From Ensifer oleiphilus (GTDB lineage: Bacteria; Pseudomonadota; Alphaproteobacteria; Rhizobiales; Rhizobiaceae), in contig NZ_JABWDU010000003.1 of NCBI RefSeq assembly GCF_013371465.1, forward strand, positions 62,001 to 126,000: a stretch of DNA of 64,000 nt, written 5' to 3'. Shown piece by piece: positions 54,305-63,055 of the stretch; positions within the stretch are counted from its first letter, which is position 1, and each line of letters starts with the position of its first letter. Made by a program: the position numbers and the translations under genes. The notes below the pieces were generated by a model. That model saw only the letters and a list, made by a program, of their open reading frames with translations, was not told the DNA's origin and did no database searches.

Positions 54305-54827
54305 TCGTTGTGCTCCCCAATGATTCCCGCCTAGGTCGATGACGGTACTCTTACAGCATTGTGATTGAGCACAAAAGATGTGACGCACCACGCGCTCGTT
54401 CGCGTTTATGCCAGACACCCACATGCCTTCAATTGGGTTAGGTCGCGCCGCTCATCCTGCCTATATTTGAGAAGAGTGGTCTTGATCATTAGGCGCTGAA
54501 GAGCGCAGCGCTTATCAGCAGGACCCTGTTTAACACGGCCATCTGTACCATGTGCAATATCCGACGCCCGGACATCTTTGCTTCACAGAGTGCGCTCGCG
54601 TTACCAATAGCGACATGTCCACCGGCGCTCTGCATTGCTCCCTGTCAAAGCTCCGGCAACATCACTTTTTGATCGCCGTCAATGCGCGCCCCGCCCGGAA
54701 GCGCTCTAATCGCGATGTCTGGTGGCCAGCGGGCCGAACACCAGAGGAACGGCGACCAAACCGAACCTCCCTCCCCTCACGTGCGTCACTGGCCGAGATC
54801 CATTTCCATCTGAAGGAGAAAGCAATC
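54305..54827. other. Non-coding stretch upstream of the Hsp20 gene
   Basis: About 520 bases containing the promoters of the DUF6916-like gene (minus) and the Hsp20 gene (plus). A frame from 54552 is open into Hsp20 but its translation is Cys/Arg-rich and not conserved in character. The one recognisable signal is the FNR-type box at 54669-54682. Confidence 0.5.
54669..54682. promoter_or_regulatory. FNR/FixK-type box upstream of Hsp20
   Basis: TTGATCGCCGTCAA fits TTGA-N6-TCAA and has one difference from TTGAT-N4-ATCAA. It lies 145 bases before the Hsp20 start. With the boxes at 42823 and 43980 it suggests common low-oxygen control of both parts of the stress island. Confidence 0.55.
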
Positions 54828-55352
54828 ATGGCCGAGACTTCAACCAAACTCCCGATCAAGCAAGAAAAGGAAACCCCGGCTCGCACGGAATCGTGGATGC
54901 CCTTTGACAGCCTTCGGGCCGAAATCGACCGCCTGTTCGATGACTTTACCCCGAGCTTCTGGCGCCGTTCGTTTGAGCCTACCCCTGCTCGTCGGGCACC
55001 TCTTTTGCCGAGTTGGGCGATCGCACCGGCTGTTGACCTGGTGGAGAAGGAGGCAAGCTACGAGATCACCGCCGAGCTGCCAGGTATCGAAGAGAAGGAT
55101 ATCGAGGTGAAGGTTTCAAACGGCAACCTGTCGATCCGAGGAGAAAAGCAGGAGGACCGCGAACAAAAGGACAAGGAATACGTGTTGTCGGAACGGCGCT
55201 ACGGTTCGTTCCAACGAACCTTCAAACTACCCGAGGGCATCAAAGCTGACGACATTGCAGCGACCTTCTCCAAGGGGGTGCTGACGGTCTCGCTGCCGAA
55301 GAGCCAGGAGGCTCTCCAGAACGATCGCAAGATTCAGATAAAAGCCGCTTGA
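54828..55352 (+). CDS. Hsp20/alpha-crystallin small heat-shock protein
   Basis: A 174-residue small heat-shock chaperone. The N-terminal arm (about 1-60) contains LRAEIDRLFDDFTPSFWRRS, and the alpha-crystallin domain (about 64-165) contains PAVDLVEKEASYEITAELPG, IEVKVSNGNLSIRGEK, ERRYGSFQRTFKLPEGI and the A-x-x-x-n-G-V-L signature FSKGVLTVSLPK. It holds unfolding proteins in oligomers in the cytoplasm. The ATG at 54828 has a GAAGGAGAAA site. A universal stress gene follows 69 bases later in the same direction. Confidence 0.95.
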   Translation: MAETSTKLPIKQEKETPARTESWMPFDSLRAEIDRLFDDFTPSFWRRSFEPTPARRAPLLPSWAIAPAVDLVEKEASYEITAELPGIEEKDIEVKVSNGNLSIRGEKQEDREQKDKEYVLSERRYGSFQRTFKLPEGIKADDIAATFSKGVLTVSLPKSQEALQNDRKIQIKAA

Positions 55353-55421
55353 GGATCTGGCGTCCGGCTCCACAAAGGACACGCTCCCTCTGTGGAGCTG
55401 CGCGCAGAAAAGGAGGAAGAT

Positions 55422-56252
55422 ATGCCCTTCAAGACAATTCTGACTGTGCTCGGCGAGCACGGTGCAGGCGAGGATCTTCAGATCGCGATGAAACTCGCAG
55501 GCGAGGTAAGTGCGCATCTAACCGCGCTTCTGGTCGTGATGGCGCCTGTGCCGAGCGGGCGCTATCAGACGCTATCGCCGAGCTGGCTGGAAGTGCGCGA
55601 ACGCAACCTGCAGAAGCTTGCCGAAAGCCTCACGACTATCCGAGAGCGGATCGCACCGAGCGGATTGTCGTTTGACGTCGACAGTGTTTACGCGGAAGTC
55701 ACCGGACCAGCCTATGACATCGGTGAGAGGGCGCTTTACGCCGACCTTCTTTTGGCCGGGCCCGCCGCCTTTATGAGCGAGGACCTAAAGCCACAGATCA
55801 TCAGCGGCGGGCTCTTTCAAGCGGGACGCCCCGTCCTGTTCGTTCCACCAGATGTGAAGGTGACGCTGAAGCCAAAGACAATCCTGCTCGCGTGGGATTC
55901 GCGCCCGAGTGCGGCACATGCCGCAAGGGATTCGCTCGAAATGATGAAGATGGCCCAGTCCGTACACATCACCATGGTCGACCCGGTTGCCGCCTCGAGA
56001 GTGAGTGGTGACGAACCTGGTGCAGACATCGCGACCTATCTTGCGCGTCACGGGATCAACGTCTCGGTCGATACTCTGCCGAGCTCGGGCCGGTTTGTGG
56101 TGGAAACCCTGCACAGACACGCAATTGACATCAACGCCGACATGATTGTTATGGGGGCCTATGGACATTCCAAACTGCTGCAGCTGATCCTCGGCGGTGT
56201 CACGAAATCGATGTTTAGTGAGGCCAAATTTCCCATTTTAATGGCGCATTGA
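55422..56252 (+). CDS. Universal stress protein with two UspA-like halves
   Basis: A 276-residue tandem Usp protein. The N-terminal half (MPFKTILTVLGEHGAGEDLQ, to about residue 145) lacks the ATP-binding glycine pattern and looks degenerate. The C-terminal half (from KTILLAWDSRPSAAHAARDS) ends with ADMIVMGAYGHSKLLQLILG followed by GVTKSM, the nucleotide-binding pattern. It acts in general stress tolerance. The ATG at 55422 follows a strong AAGGAGGAAG site; it is likely in one operon with hsp20. Confidence 0.9.
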   Translation: MPFKTILTVLGEHGAGEDLQIAMKLAGEVSAHLTALLVVMAPVPSGRYQTLSPSWLEVRERNLQKLAESLTTIRERIAPSGLSFDVDSVYAEVTGPAYDIGERALYADLLLAGPAAFMSEDLKPQIISGGLFQAGRPVLFVPPDVKVTLKPKTILLAWDSRPSAAHAARDSLEMMKMAQSVHITMVDPVAASRVSGDEPGADIATYLARHGINVSVDTLPSSGRFVVETLHRHAIDINADMIVMGAYGHSKLLQLILGGVTKSMFSEAKFPILMAH

Positions 56253-56261
56253 AGGCCAGAT

Positions 56262-56800
56262 GGGAGGCGCCTGACACCGATCGAACCGCTGCGGCGAGCG
56301 CGGTCGCATCCTGCATCTACCGTAGATTGACGTCGATATGGGACCGCGCGTCGACTGTAGGGATGTCGCGCCGCATGACACCTCGCACTGACGCGTTCGT
56401 TGCTCTTTTCACTCATCGCCTGAACGATGCCCTCGCGCGTCATTAGCCCCTCGAACCGCCCGGCCTTGTCAACAACAGGAAACTCAATTTGGCTGGTCGC
56501 GAGCAAAAGCTCTACTGCCCCGGCATGAGCCTGCGGGCCGAGCGTTGCGAAACTGGTATTGATCACCTCAGCAAACGCACGTGCCGTCGGAGATCGCCCG
56601 ACGCTTTTTGCTTTGCTTTGCGTTTCCGCGGGGAAATATGGGAAGATGGAAATCAGGATCAGCAGCGGATTGAAGAAGACGCCAAAGACACCCGTTTCTA
56701 AGGTGATCGCTTGCGCGATTAGAGCCGCAAGTTTGCGGAATTATGTAGCAAATGCCACCAGCCGGTGATCGTGCGGTGGCCGTTTTGCGCGCCAACAGGA
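56262..56800 (-). pseudogene. Decayed site-2 protease (M50) gene with CBS domains
   Basis: On the minus strand, segments of an M50 zinc metalloprotease with CBS domains can be read, but in different frames and with stops. From about 56735 down: FRKLAALIAQAITLETGVFG, VFFNPLLILISIFPYFPAE (membrane segment plus the family's A-x-x-E), AFAEVINTSFATLGPQA and a CBS-like FPVVDKAGRFEGLMTREGIV. Then comes a frameshift near 56400 into VMRRDIPTVDARSHIDVNLR, a TAG, and MQDATALAAAVRSVSG. Upstream of 56740 the frame changes again (PAGGICYIIPQ). The catalytic HExxH part is missing, so it is a truncated, frameshifted relic. Such proteases commonly sit in rhizobial stress islands beside Usp and CBS genes. Confidence 0.75.
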
Positions 56801-57297
56801 GACATTCCTGTGCTTAGAGCGGTGACCAACTTGGGGCCGGAAGCAGAATGGCTGCTTTTCTGCAGGCAGTCAGAGAAAGCGGGCCTTCAAATCGATGATG
56901 CGAGCTTGGAACGAAGGCTCGATGACGCTTACGCACTACCTTAACACGGTATACCGGTTTCCAAGTACACACTGCACAATCCAGGGTGTACCGCTGGCCG
57001 CAACTAATCCCACGGCTCGGAGGACGCCAAGTAAGCACGCGAAGCCTGGGCACGCCACCTGCGGCAGGCCGCTGCGCCCAGCGGCCTTGCGAAAACCGAT
57101 GCCAGATGCCTTGATGACCTGTCGCGGCGTCATGGCCGCCGAGCACTTATCCATCGGCGGGGGAACGGCCATCATTGCTGAGCAATCAGTGATGTATTTC
57201 GCATGTAACAGCGGCTATAGTCCGGACGTGTGAGCTCTCGTGAAACGATCGTTCACGCATTCAGAAAGCCTGTGCGTTTGCATCCGGAGCTTCGGCC
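56801..57297. other. Non-coding stretch upstream of the large regulator gene
   Basis: About 500 bases with no credible gene. Short frames on both strands overlap each other and show no domain. It should hold the regulator's promoter, but no clear promoter or operator was recognised. Confidence 0.5.
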
Positions 57298-60201
57298 GTG
57301 CTTTCGTATTCCTTCGGTCCGTATGTATTTGTGCCAGAGCGGCAGTCGCTGCTGCGTGATCACACGGCCGTTCGTGTCGGTAGCCGCGCACTCGAAATCC
57401 TGGCGGCGCTGATCGAGCGTCCCGGCGAAGTGGTTGGCAAGGCTGAGCTTATTTCGCGTGCCTGGCCGGATACCTTTGTCGAGCAAAGCAATCTCAAGGT
57501 GAATGTTGCAGCTCTTCGTCGGGCGCTGGGCGACGCTCCGGACGGCACGCAGTACATAGCGACGGTGAGCGGCCGTGGCTATCGTTTCGTATTTCCCGTA
57601 AGTGTTTCCGAGCAGAGCTCCGCCGCCGTCGCCGCGAAGTTTCAGGGTGGCCGCGCGAATAACCTTCCGATTTCGACAACCCGTCTGGTGGGAAGAGACC
57701 ATGCCATTGATGCGATCCGGGCCGCCCTTGAGGCATCGCGCCACTTGACGATCGTTGGCCCGGGTGGCGTTGGCAAGACGAGGCTGGCTCTCGCAATCGC
57801 TGGTCGACTCACCGCAGCCTATGAGCATGGAGTATGGTTCGTTGATCTGGCGACGGTGAACGATGCGACGCTCGTACCGACGTCGATCGCAACGGCCTTG
57901 GGATTGAGGGTCCACTCGGCGAACATCAAGGCGGCGATCGCCGCCTTCGCGGCCGACCGCGAATTCATGCTTGTCCTTGACAATTGTGAACATGTTATCG
58001 AAGCGGTTGCCGCCTGTGTGGAAGCGTTGCTGGCTGCTGCAGCAAGGGTGCGGATTCTCGCCACAAGCCGCGAACCGCTACGGGTTCACGGAGAACAGGT
58101 CTATCGCCTGCCGCCGCTGGAAACACCGCCCAAGGTGTCCAGACTGTCCGCGGCCGAGGCTTTGGCGTTCCCTGCAGTCGAGCTCTTCGTCGAGCGCGCA
58201 GCCGGAAGCCGCGGCGATTTCGTGCTTGAGGACGGAGATGCGCCGGTCGTGGCCGAGATCTGCCGCAGGCTCGACGGGCTGGCCCTAGCGATCGAACTTG
58301 CCGCGCCTCGACTAGATGCGTTCAGCACAAGCGAACTCCTGGGCTTTCTTGCCGATCAAACCCCTGTGTTGAGCGATAGGCGGTGCGGCGACACTCGCCA
58401 TCACACCTTGGCTGCGACACTGGACTGGAGTTTTGGCCTGCTCGCCGAGCCCGAGCGAGTTCTGCTGCGACGCCTCTCGGTTTTTGCCGGCGCCTTCAGT
58501 GTCGAATCCGCTTGCGTCGTAGCGGTCGACAAGGGTCGTGCCCGATCCGAATGCATTCACGCCGTCGCCAACCTCGTTGCGAAATCCCTTGTCTCGATCG
58601 AGAGAGGAGAGTTTGGGACGCTGTACAGATTGCTCGACACAACCCGCAGATACGCGCAACAGAAACTGACTGAAAGCGGTGAAGGTGGGAGCCTGCGCCA
58701 ACGCCACGCAGAACATCTCCTCGAACTCGCCAAACGCGCCGAGACCGAGTGGAAAATCCGGCCGACTGCCCACTGGCTCGCAGACTACGGGAGAAGGATG
58801 GATGATCTCCGCAGTGCTTTGGGCTGGGCGCTATCGGGGAGCGGCAACGCTGCCATTGCCGTCGCGCTCACTGTAGCCGCTCTCCCGTTCTGGGAGCATC
58901 TATCGCTCACAGAAGAATGCCGCGCGGGGGCGGAACTCGCGCTCAGCAGTCGCTTCACAAAATTTCGTAGCCCGGTCGACGAAATGAAGCTGCAGTTTGC
59001 CTATGGCACGGCGCTGCTTCATACACGCGGACCCCTTCCGCAGGTCAAGGCGGCCTGGATCACAGCTCTCGGCTGCGCCGAGTCGCTCCACGACACGGAT
59101 TACCGGCTCAGATGTCTTTGGGGATTGTGCGACTATTTCACCTGGACGGGCGACCATCACTCGGCCCTTGCGATGGCGGAAAAGATCAGAGTGCTGGCAA
59201 CCGATCGCGGCGACCTCGACGCACGCATCAATGTCGATAGGCAAACAGGAACCGCTCTGCGCTACCTCGGCGAGCTCGCCGAGGCGCAGCGTCACCTCGA
59301 GCGCATGATCGCCCGATACATTCCTCCCGTGGCTCGCTCGGACATCGCGCGGTTTCAGTTGGATCCGCGATCGGCGGCGCGTGGCACCCTTGCGAACGTC
59401 ATCTGGTTGCAGGGGCATCCCGACAAGGCGGTTGCCATGGCGCAGCGCCAACTGGACGAGGCGCGGGCGGCGCAGCATGCCCTCGCGCTCTGCAATGCAG
59501 TGGTCCACACGACCTGCCCCATCGCGCTGCTGACGGGAGACCTCGCCACCGCGGAGCGCCTGCTTCTCGGCATCGAAGCTCATGTCGCCGAACATGCGAT
59601 GACAGTTTGGAGTGCCATGAGCCGCTGCCTTCGCGCGGAGTGGCTCCTGCAAAGCGGCGATGCGTCTGGACTGACAACGCTAAGGCGCGCGCTCGATGAG
59701 CTTCTCGCGGTGCATTTCCGCATGCGGTGCCCCTTCTATATCGGCATTTATGCGGCTGCTCTGGGGAAGCATGGAGACGTTGATGCAGGCAGAATCGCCA
59801 TCGAGGAGGCGATCGCACTATCGGCATCAACCGGCGAGATTTGGTGCATGCCGGAACTGCTGCGCATAAAGGCGGACTTGTTGAGCAAGGAAGGCACCAG
59901 CCGGAGGGCGGACGCCGCCGAAGCACTCTTTATGCAAGCGCTTGATCTTGCGCGACGGCAAGGGGCGCTGTCATGGGAACTGCGCGCCGCAACGGCTCTG
60001 GCCAAGCATTGGCATCGGATGGATCAAGGCGCAAAGGCGGTTGGAGTTCTGGCGCCAGTTTACCGACGTTTCAATGACGGGTTAGCCACCCGCGATGTTC
60101 TTAAGGCGCGCACGCTTCTCAATGTTTTGGGAGACGCCGGCAAGAGACGCGATGCCGTCTTCGATGCTACGAGCGGCAAGGTATCTAAACCTGGGCAGTA
60201 A
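57298..60201 (+). CDS. Large winged-helix/NTPase/TPR transcriptional regulator
   Basis: A 967-residue signal-responsive regulator. An OmpR/PhoB-type winged helix forms residues 1-100 (FGPYVFVPERQSLLRDHTAV, ELISRAWPDTFVEQSNLKVN, ATVSGRGYRFVFPV). An AAA/NB-ARC-like ATPase follows, with Walker A GPGGVGKT (154-161) and Walker B MLVLDNCEH (224-232), then a winged-helix-like region. From about residue 490 there is a long helical, TPR-like sensor region. No phosphoreceiver domain is present. Proteins of this layout couple ligand or protein sensing to DNA binding. It starts at a GTG (57298). It overlaps the convergent MFS gene by 17 bases and may control the neighbouring MFS, VOC, ABM and SDR genes, which is inference from position. 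Confidence 0.85.
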   Translation: MLSYSFGPYVFVPERQSLLRDHTAVRVGSRALEILAALIERPGEVVGKAELISRAWPDTFVEQSNLKVNVAALRRALGDAPDGTQYIATVSGRGYRFVFPVSVSEQSSAAVAAKFQGGRANNLPISTTRLVGRDHAIDAIRAALEASRHLTIVGPGGVGKTRLALAIAGRLTAAYEHGVWFVDLATVNDATLVPTSIATALGLRVHSANIKAAIAAFAADREFMLVLDNCEHVIEAVAACVEALLAAAARVRILATSREPLRVHGEQVYRLPPLETPPKVSRLSAAEALAFPAVELFVERAAGSRGDFVLEDGDAPVVAEICRRLDGLALAIELAAPRLDAFSTSELLGFLADQTPVLSDRRCGDTRHHTLAATLDWSFGLLAEPERVLLRRLSVFAGAFSVESACVVAVDKGRARSECIHAVANLVAKSLVSIERGEFGTLYRLLDTTRRYAQQKLTESGEGGSLRQRHAEHLLELAKRAETEWKIRPTAHWLADYGRRMDDLRSALGWALSGSGNAAIAVALTVAALPFWEHLSLTEECRAGAELALSSRFTKFRSPVDEMKLQFAYGTALLHTRGPLPQVKAAWITALGCAESLHDTDYRLRCLWGLCDYFTWTGDHHSALAMAEKIRVLATDRGDLDARINVDRQTGTALRYLGELAEAQRHLERMIARYIPPVARSDIARFQLDPRSAARGTLANVIWLQGHPDKAVAMAQRQLDEARAAQHALALCNAVVHTTCPIALLTGDLATAERLLLGIEAHVAEHAMTVWSAMSRCLRAEWLLQSGDASGLTTLRRALDELLAVHFRMRCPFYIGIYAAALGKHGDVDAGRIAIEEAIALSASTGEIWCMPELLRIKADLLSKEGTSRRADAAEALFMQALDLARRQGALSWELRAATALAKHWHRMDQGAKAVGVLAPVYRRFNDGLATRDVLKARTLLNVLGDAGKRRDAVFDATSGKVSKPGQ

Positions 60202-61393
60202 GCGATCGCGTTCGACGATCCAGGATCAGCAACACTGGCGCGATCAGGGCAATGCCGGCAAAGATCGTGAAAGCCTCGAGGTAGCGGGCGCCTTCGGCGG
60301 CCGCGATGTGTAACGAAGCCGGTCCGAGACCCGCGCCAAACGTCAAAGCCATGTAATTGATGCCGAAGAGCTTGCCAAAGCTTCGCATTCCGAAGCGTTT
60401 CGCCAGAAGATAGCCGATCGCGTCGCCCTCCGCTCCGGTGGCGAGGCCGAAAAAGACGGCACTGACATAGACCGGGATCAGGCCCTCGGAATTCAACAGA
60501 ATAAGATGGCCTACAACGGGCGACAGAAAGGCCAGGCTGGTCAATGGGACCGGGGGAAATCGATCAAGCAAGGCCCCGAATCCGAGACGCATGACAATGA
60601 AAGACAAACCCACAAAACTCATGACCAATGCCGCCGTTGCCGGATCGGCTCCGCGATCCGCCAGCACGACGGGAAGCGAGATCGACCCGGCCGCAGCAGC
60701 GAAGTAGTTGAGAAAAAATGCGCCCAGCATCAGCCAGAAGCTTGCTGTCTCCGCCGCCTGGCGAACAGTGCAGCCCTCGATATCCGCGCGATCGACCTTC
60801 TGAACGACGGGTGGATCACGAATAACGAAAAGTGCGACCGGAAGCGTAGTTGCCATCGCCGCCAGGCCGGCCGCGATGAAGGCAAAGCGCCAGCCCCACT
60901 CGCTTATCAGAAACGCAAGGATCGGAGGAACCGTCGCGATTCCAAGCCCGACGAAGGAAAGCATGACACCCAATGCTAGGCCGCGCCGGGCGGTGAACCA
61001 TCCGACCACCACATAGGTATATGGCACACCGGTCTGTGCGGCGCCCAAGAGGCTTGCCACGACCACTGCCACGATAAAGGCGGTGAGGTTCTGCGACACG
61101 ATCCCGATGCCAATCAGGCCGAGCGCCATCAACACGGATGAAAAGGTGAGCACCCGGCGCGGGCCGAAGCGATCCGTCAGGGCCCCCACCACCGGCGACA
61201 TAAGGCCATTTACGATGGCTATCGGTGCGACGACCGCAGCAACAACGGTCCGGTCCCAGCGCGTGTCCTCCGTGATTGGCACAATGAAAACGCTGAAACC
61301 GTAGATCAGCACGATGCCGATGCTCAGATACATCCCCGCGCCGGAACCCAGCACGATCGCAATCCGTCTCGTCCGCCCCGCCGTCGTGTCCAT
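60185..61393 (-). CDS. MFS transporter, oxalate/formate-antiporter-like
   Basis: A 402-residue major facilitator with 12 predicted membrane segments, starting GSGAGMYLSIGIVLIYGFSV. The cytoplasmic loop motif between segments 2 and 3 is GALTDRFGPRRVL (G-x3-D-R-x-G-x-R-R). The pattern resembles the OFA/monocarboxylate branch of MFS, so a small organic acid is a plausible substrate. The ATG at 61393 (AGAGGAT site) is chosen over the frame reaching 61456. It converges on, and overlaps by 17 bases, the large regulator gene, and diverges from the VOC gene across 185 bases. Confidence 0.87.
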   Translation of the reverse strand: MDTTAGRTRRIAIVLGSGAGMYLSIGIVLIYGFSVFIVPITEDTRWDRTVVAAVVAPIAIVNGLMSPVVGALTDRFGPRRVLTFSSVLMALGLIGIGIVSQNLTAFIVAVVVASLLGAAQTGVPYTYVVVGWFTARRGLALGVMLSFVGLGIATVPPILAFLISEWGWRFAFIAAGLAAMATTLPVALFVIRDPPVVQKVDRADIEGCTVRQAAETASFWLMLGAFFLNYFAAAAGSISLPVVLADRGADPATAALVMSFVGLSFIVMRLGFGALLDRFPPVPLTSLAFLSPVVGHLILLNSEGLIPVYVSAVFFGLATGAEGDAIGYLLAKRFGMRSFGKLFGINYMALTFGAGLGPASLHIAAAEGARYLEAFTIFAGIALIAPVLLILDRRTRSLTAQV

Positions 61394-61578
61394 ATCCTCT
61401 GCGAGCCCTTGTTGGCGCCGTTCCCTGGAGGCCGCAGTCCCCTCACAACAAGACACCGCATCGTCGGCATCGTGTTAACCGGATCACTGCTCGGTTCACT
61501 AAATTTCCCCGATATTAACCAGCCTAGCAAGCGCGGCTGCATTAGAATTTGCACATTCACGAGCAACGGGAGGCAACG

Positions 61579-62433
61579 ATGTCGCACGAGCAAGAGATCT
61601 CTATCCAACCGCAAGACCCGGATCGTCGCGCCGTGATCTGTGCTGCCGGAACCGTTGCCCTCGGTGGAATTGCCGCCGCTCTTGCAGGCCCCGGTACAGC
61701 GTCCGCCCAGGATACGCAGGTCACAACCCGCGATCCAGGTTCGCTGGGTGCCCGGCTCCAGGGCGTTCAGCATTTCGGCCTCACTGTGCAGAACATGGAA
61801 CGCGCGTACGAATTCTACACTGCAGTGCTCGGTGGCACAGAAGTCTTTCGCCACGGCGACTTCCAAGGCGACGCCGTCCAGAACACGCTGCTTGCAGATC
61901 AGGAAATCCTTGCCAATGAACTCGGTGTCAATCCCCGGACGATCGGCGTTCCGGATCTGAGGGGCGGCGCCCAACGCCTCGACGTCCGGTTCATCCAGTT
62001 CGATAACGTCGTGATCGAACTGCTTCAATATCGCGATGCCGACCAGCCGATGGGCGGCCCCAAGGCTTTCGCCGAGCCGCTGGAGCACATGAGTCCGGCT
62101 TTTCCGCGCATGATGCACATCTGCTTCTACGTTCGCGACGATGTCGACTTCAACCAGTTCATCGCCGATCTCGAAGCAGAATCCACCAAGCGGGGCATGA
62201 CACAGGTACGGGCAAACCGCATCATTCGCGTTTCGACGGAGGAGGAACGAAAGGCGACCCCCCTCAGCGCCAACACCAACAAGGTTACGGTTGCGCCCTC
62301 GGACGGCTGGGAGTTGATCTACTGCAAGGGCCCGGAGGGCGAACAGCTCGAATTCGTCAAGGCGCTCGGCCCGGTGAAAAAGCGGTTCGCGGATGCTCTG
62401 GCTGCGCATTTGCAACTTGCCAGCGCCAATTGA
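61579..62433 (+). CDS. Exported VOC-family (glyoxalase/dioxygenase fold) protein
   Basis: A 284-residue protein with an N-terminal twin-arginine-type export signal: DPDRRAVICAAGTVALGGIA followed by a hydrophobic core and ASAQ (about residues 15-45). The rest is a vicinal-oxygen-chelate fold with HFGLTVQNMERAYEFYTAVL (metal His), FIQFDNVVIELLQYRD and MMHICFYVRDDVDFNQFIAD (second metal His), ending with a GEQLEFVK strand (metal Glu). It may be a periplasmic dioxygenase or isomerase of small aromatic or carboxylic compounds. The ATG at 61579 has a GGGAGG site. It begins the operon with the ABM-domain and SDR genes. Confidence 0.8.
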   Translation: MSHEQEISIQPQDPDRRAVICAAGTVALGGIAAALAGPGTASAQDTQVTTRDPGSLGARLQGVQHFGLTVQNMERAYEFYTAVLGGTEVFRHGDFQGDAVQNTLLADQEILANELGVNPRTIGVPDLRGGAQRLDVRFIQFDNVVIELLQYRDADQPMGGPKAFAEPLEHMSPAFPRMMHICFYVRDDVDFNQFIADLEAESTKRGMTQVRANRIIRVSTEEERKATPLSANTNKVTVAPSDGWELIYCKGPEGEQLEFVKALGPVKKRFADALAAHLQLASAN

Positions 62434-62525
62434 AGGCAACCTGCAAGCACCGCCATATTTGCCAGCCGGCAGCCGGCTGGGCTGCCCGCCATCTCACCAC
62501 GCCCGACGGGAGAAGGAGAGACCAC

Positions 62526-62945
62526 ATGATGACGACGCTCAGGCTACAGACGTCAGCCATCCTGCTTGCAGGTTCGATATTCAATGCCGGCGGTGCTATG
62601 GCACAGGAAGGACCGGGCCAAGGCTACGCTAAGATCGACAACGGAGCCTATTCAGTCGTTGCCGAGGTTCGCGCCAAGCCGGGCAAAGAGGCTGAACTGC
62701 GTGCCATTACGCTGCCACTCGTCGAGCTCGTCCGCGGCGATCCAGCCAATCTCGTCTATTTTCTCCAGGAGAACCGCGGGACCCCCGGACACTTCATCTT
62801 CTACGAGATATTCGCCAACGAAGCCGACTTCGAGGCTCATAACGCCATGCCCTATGTGCAGGAATGGTTTGCCAAGCTTCCGGATCTCGCCGATGGCGGA
62901 GTGAAAGTGATGCGAATGGAAATCCTTGCGCCGACCGGCAAGTAG
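62526..62945 (+). CDS. Exported ABM-domain (antibiotic biosynthesis monooxygenase fold) protein
   Basis: A 139-residue protein with a Sec-like signal (MMTTLRLQTSAILLAGSIFN then AGGAMAQ, about residues 1-27) and a single ABM ferredoxin-like domain: YSVVAEVRAKPGKEAELRAI, FLQENRGTPGHFIFYEIFAN and AHNAMPYVQEWFAKLPDL. Such domains act as cofactor-free monooxygenases or binding proteins and are usually cytoplasmic, so an exported one beside an exported VOC protein is notable. The ATG at 62526 follows a GGAGAAGGAGAG site, 92 bases after the VOC gene. Confidence 0.8.
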   Translation: MMTTLRLQTSAILLAGSIFNAGGAMAQEGPGQGYAKIDNGAYSVVAEVRAKPGKEAELRAITLPLVELVRGDPANLVYFLQENRGTPGHFIFYEIFANEADFEAHNAMPYVQEWFAKLPDLADGGVKVMRMEILAPTGK

Positions 62946-63055
62946 GTCATGCCACCATGGTTGCTTGGGGCTTGCGAAGGCCGCGTTGCGGTTTCCAACA
63001 TCGAATCTGACCACGTTTCCAAGGCTGTACCATCAAATCGGAAAGGAGTTGCGAC

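Noticed and set aside
56895-57233. A 112-codon open frame upstream of the large regulator
   Set aside because: No recognisable domain, competing frames on the other strand and no ribosome-binding site.
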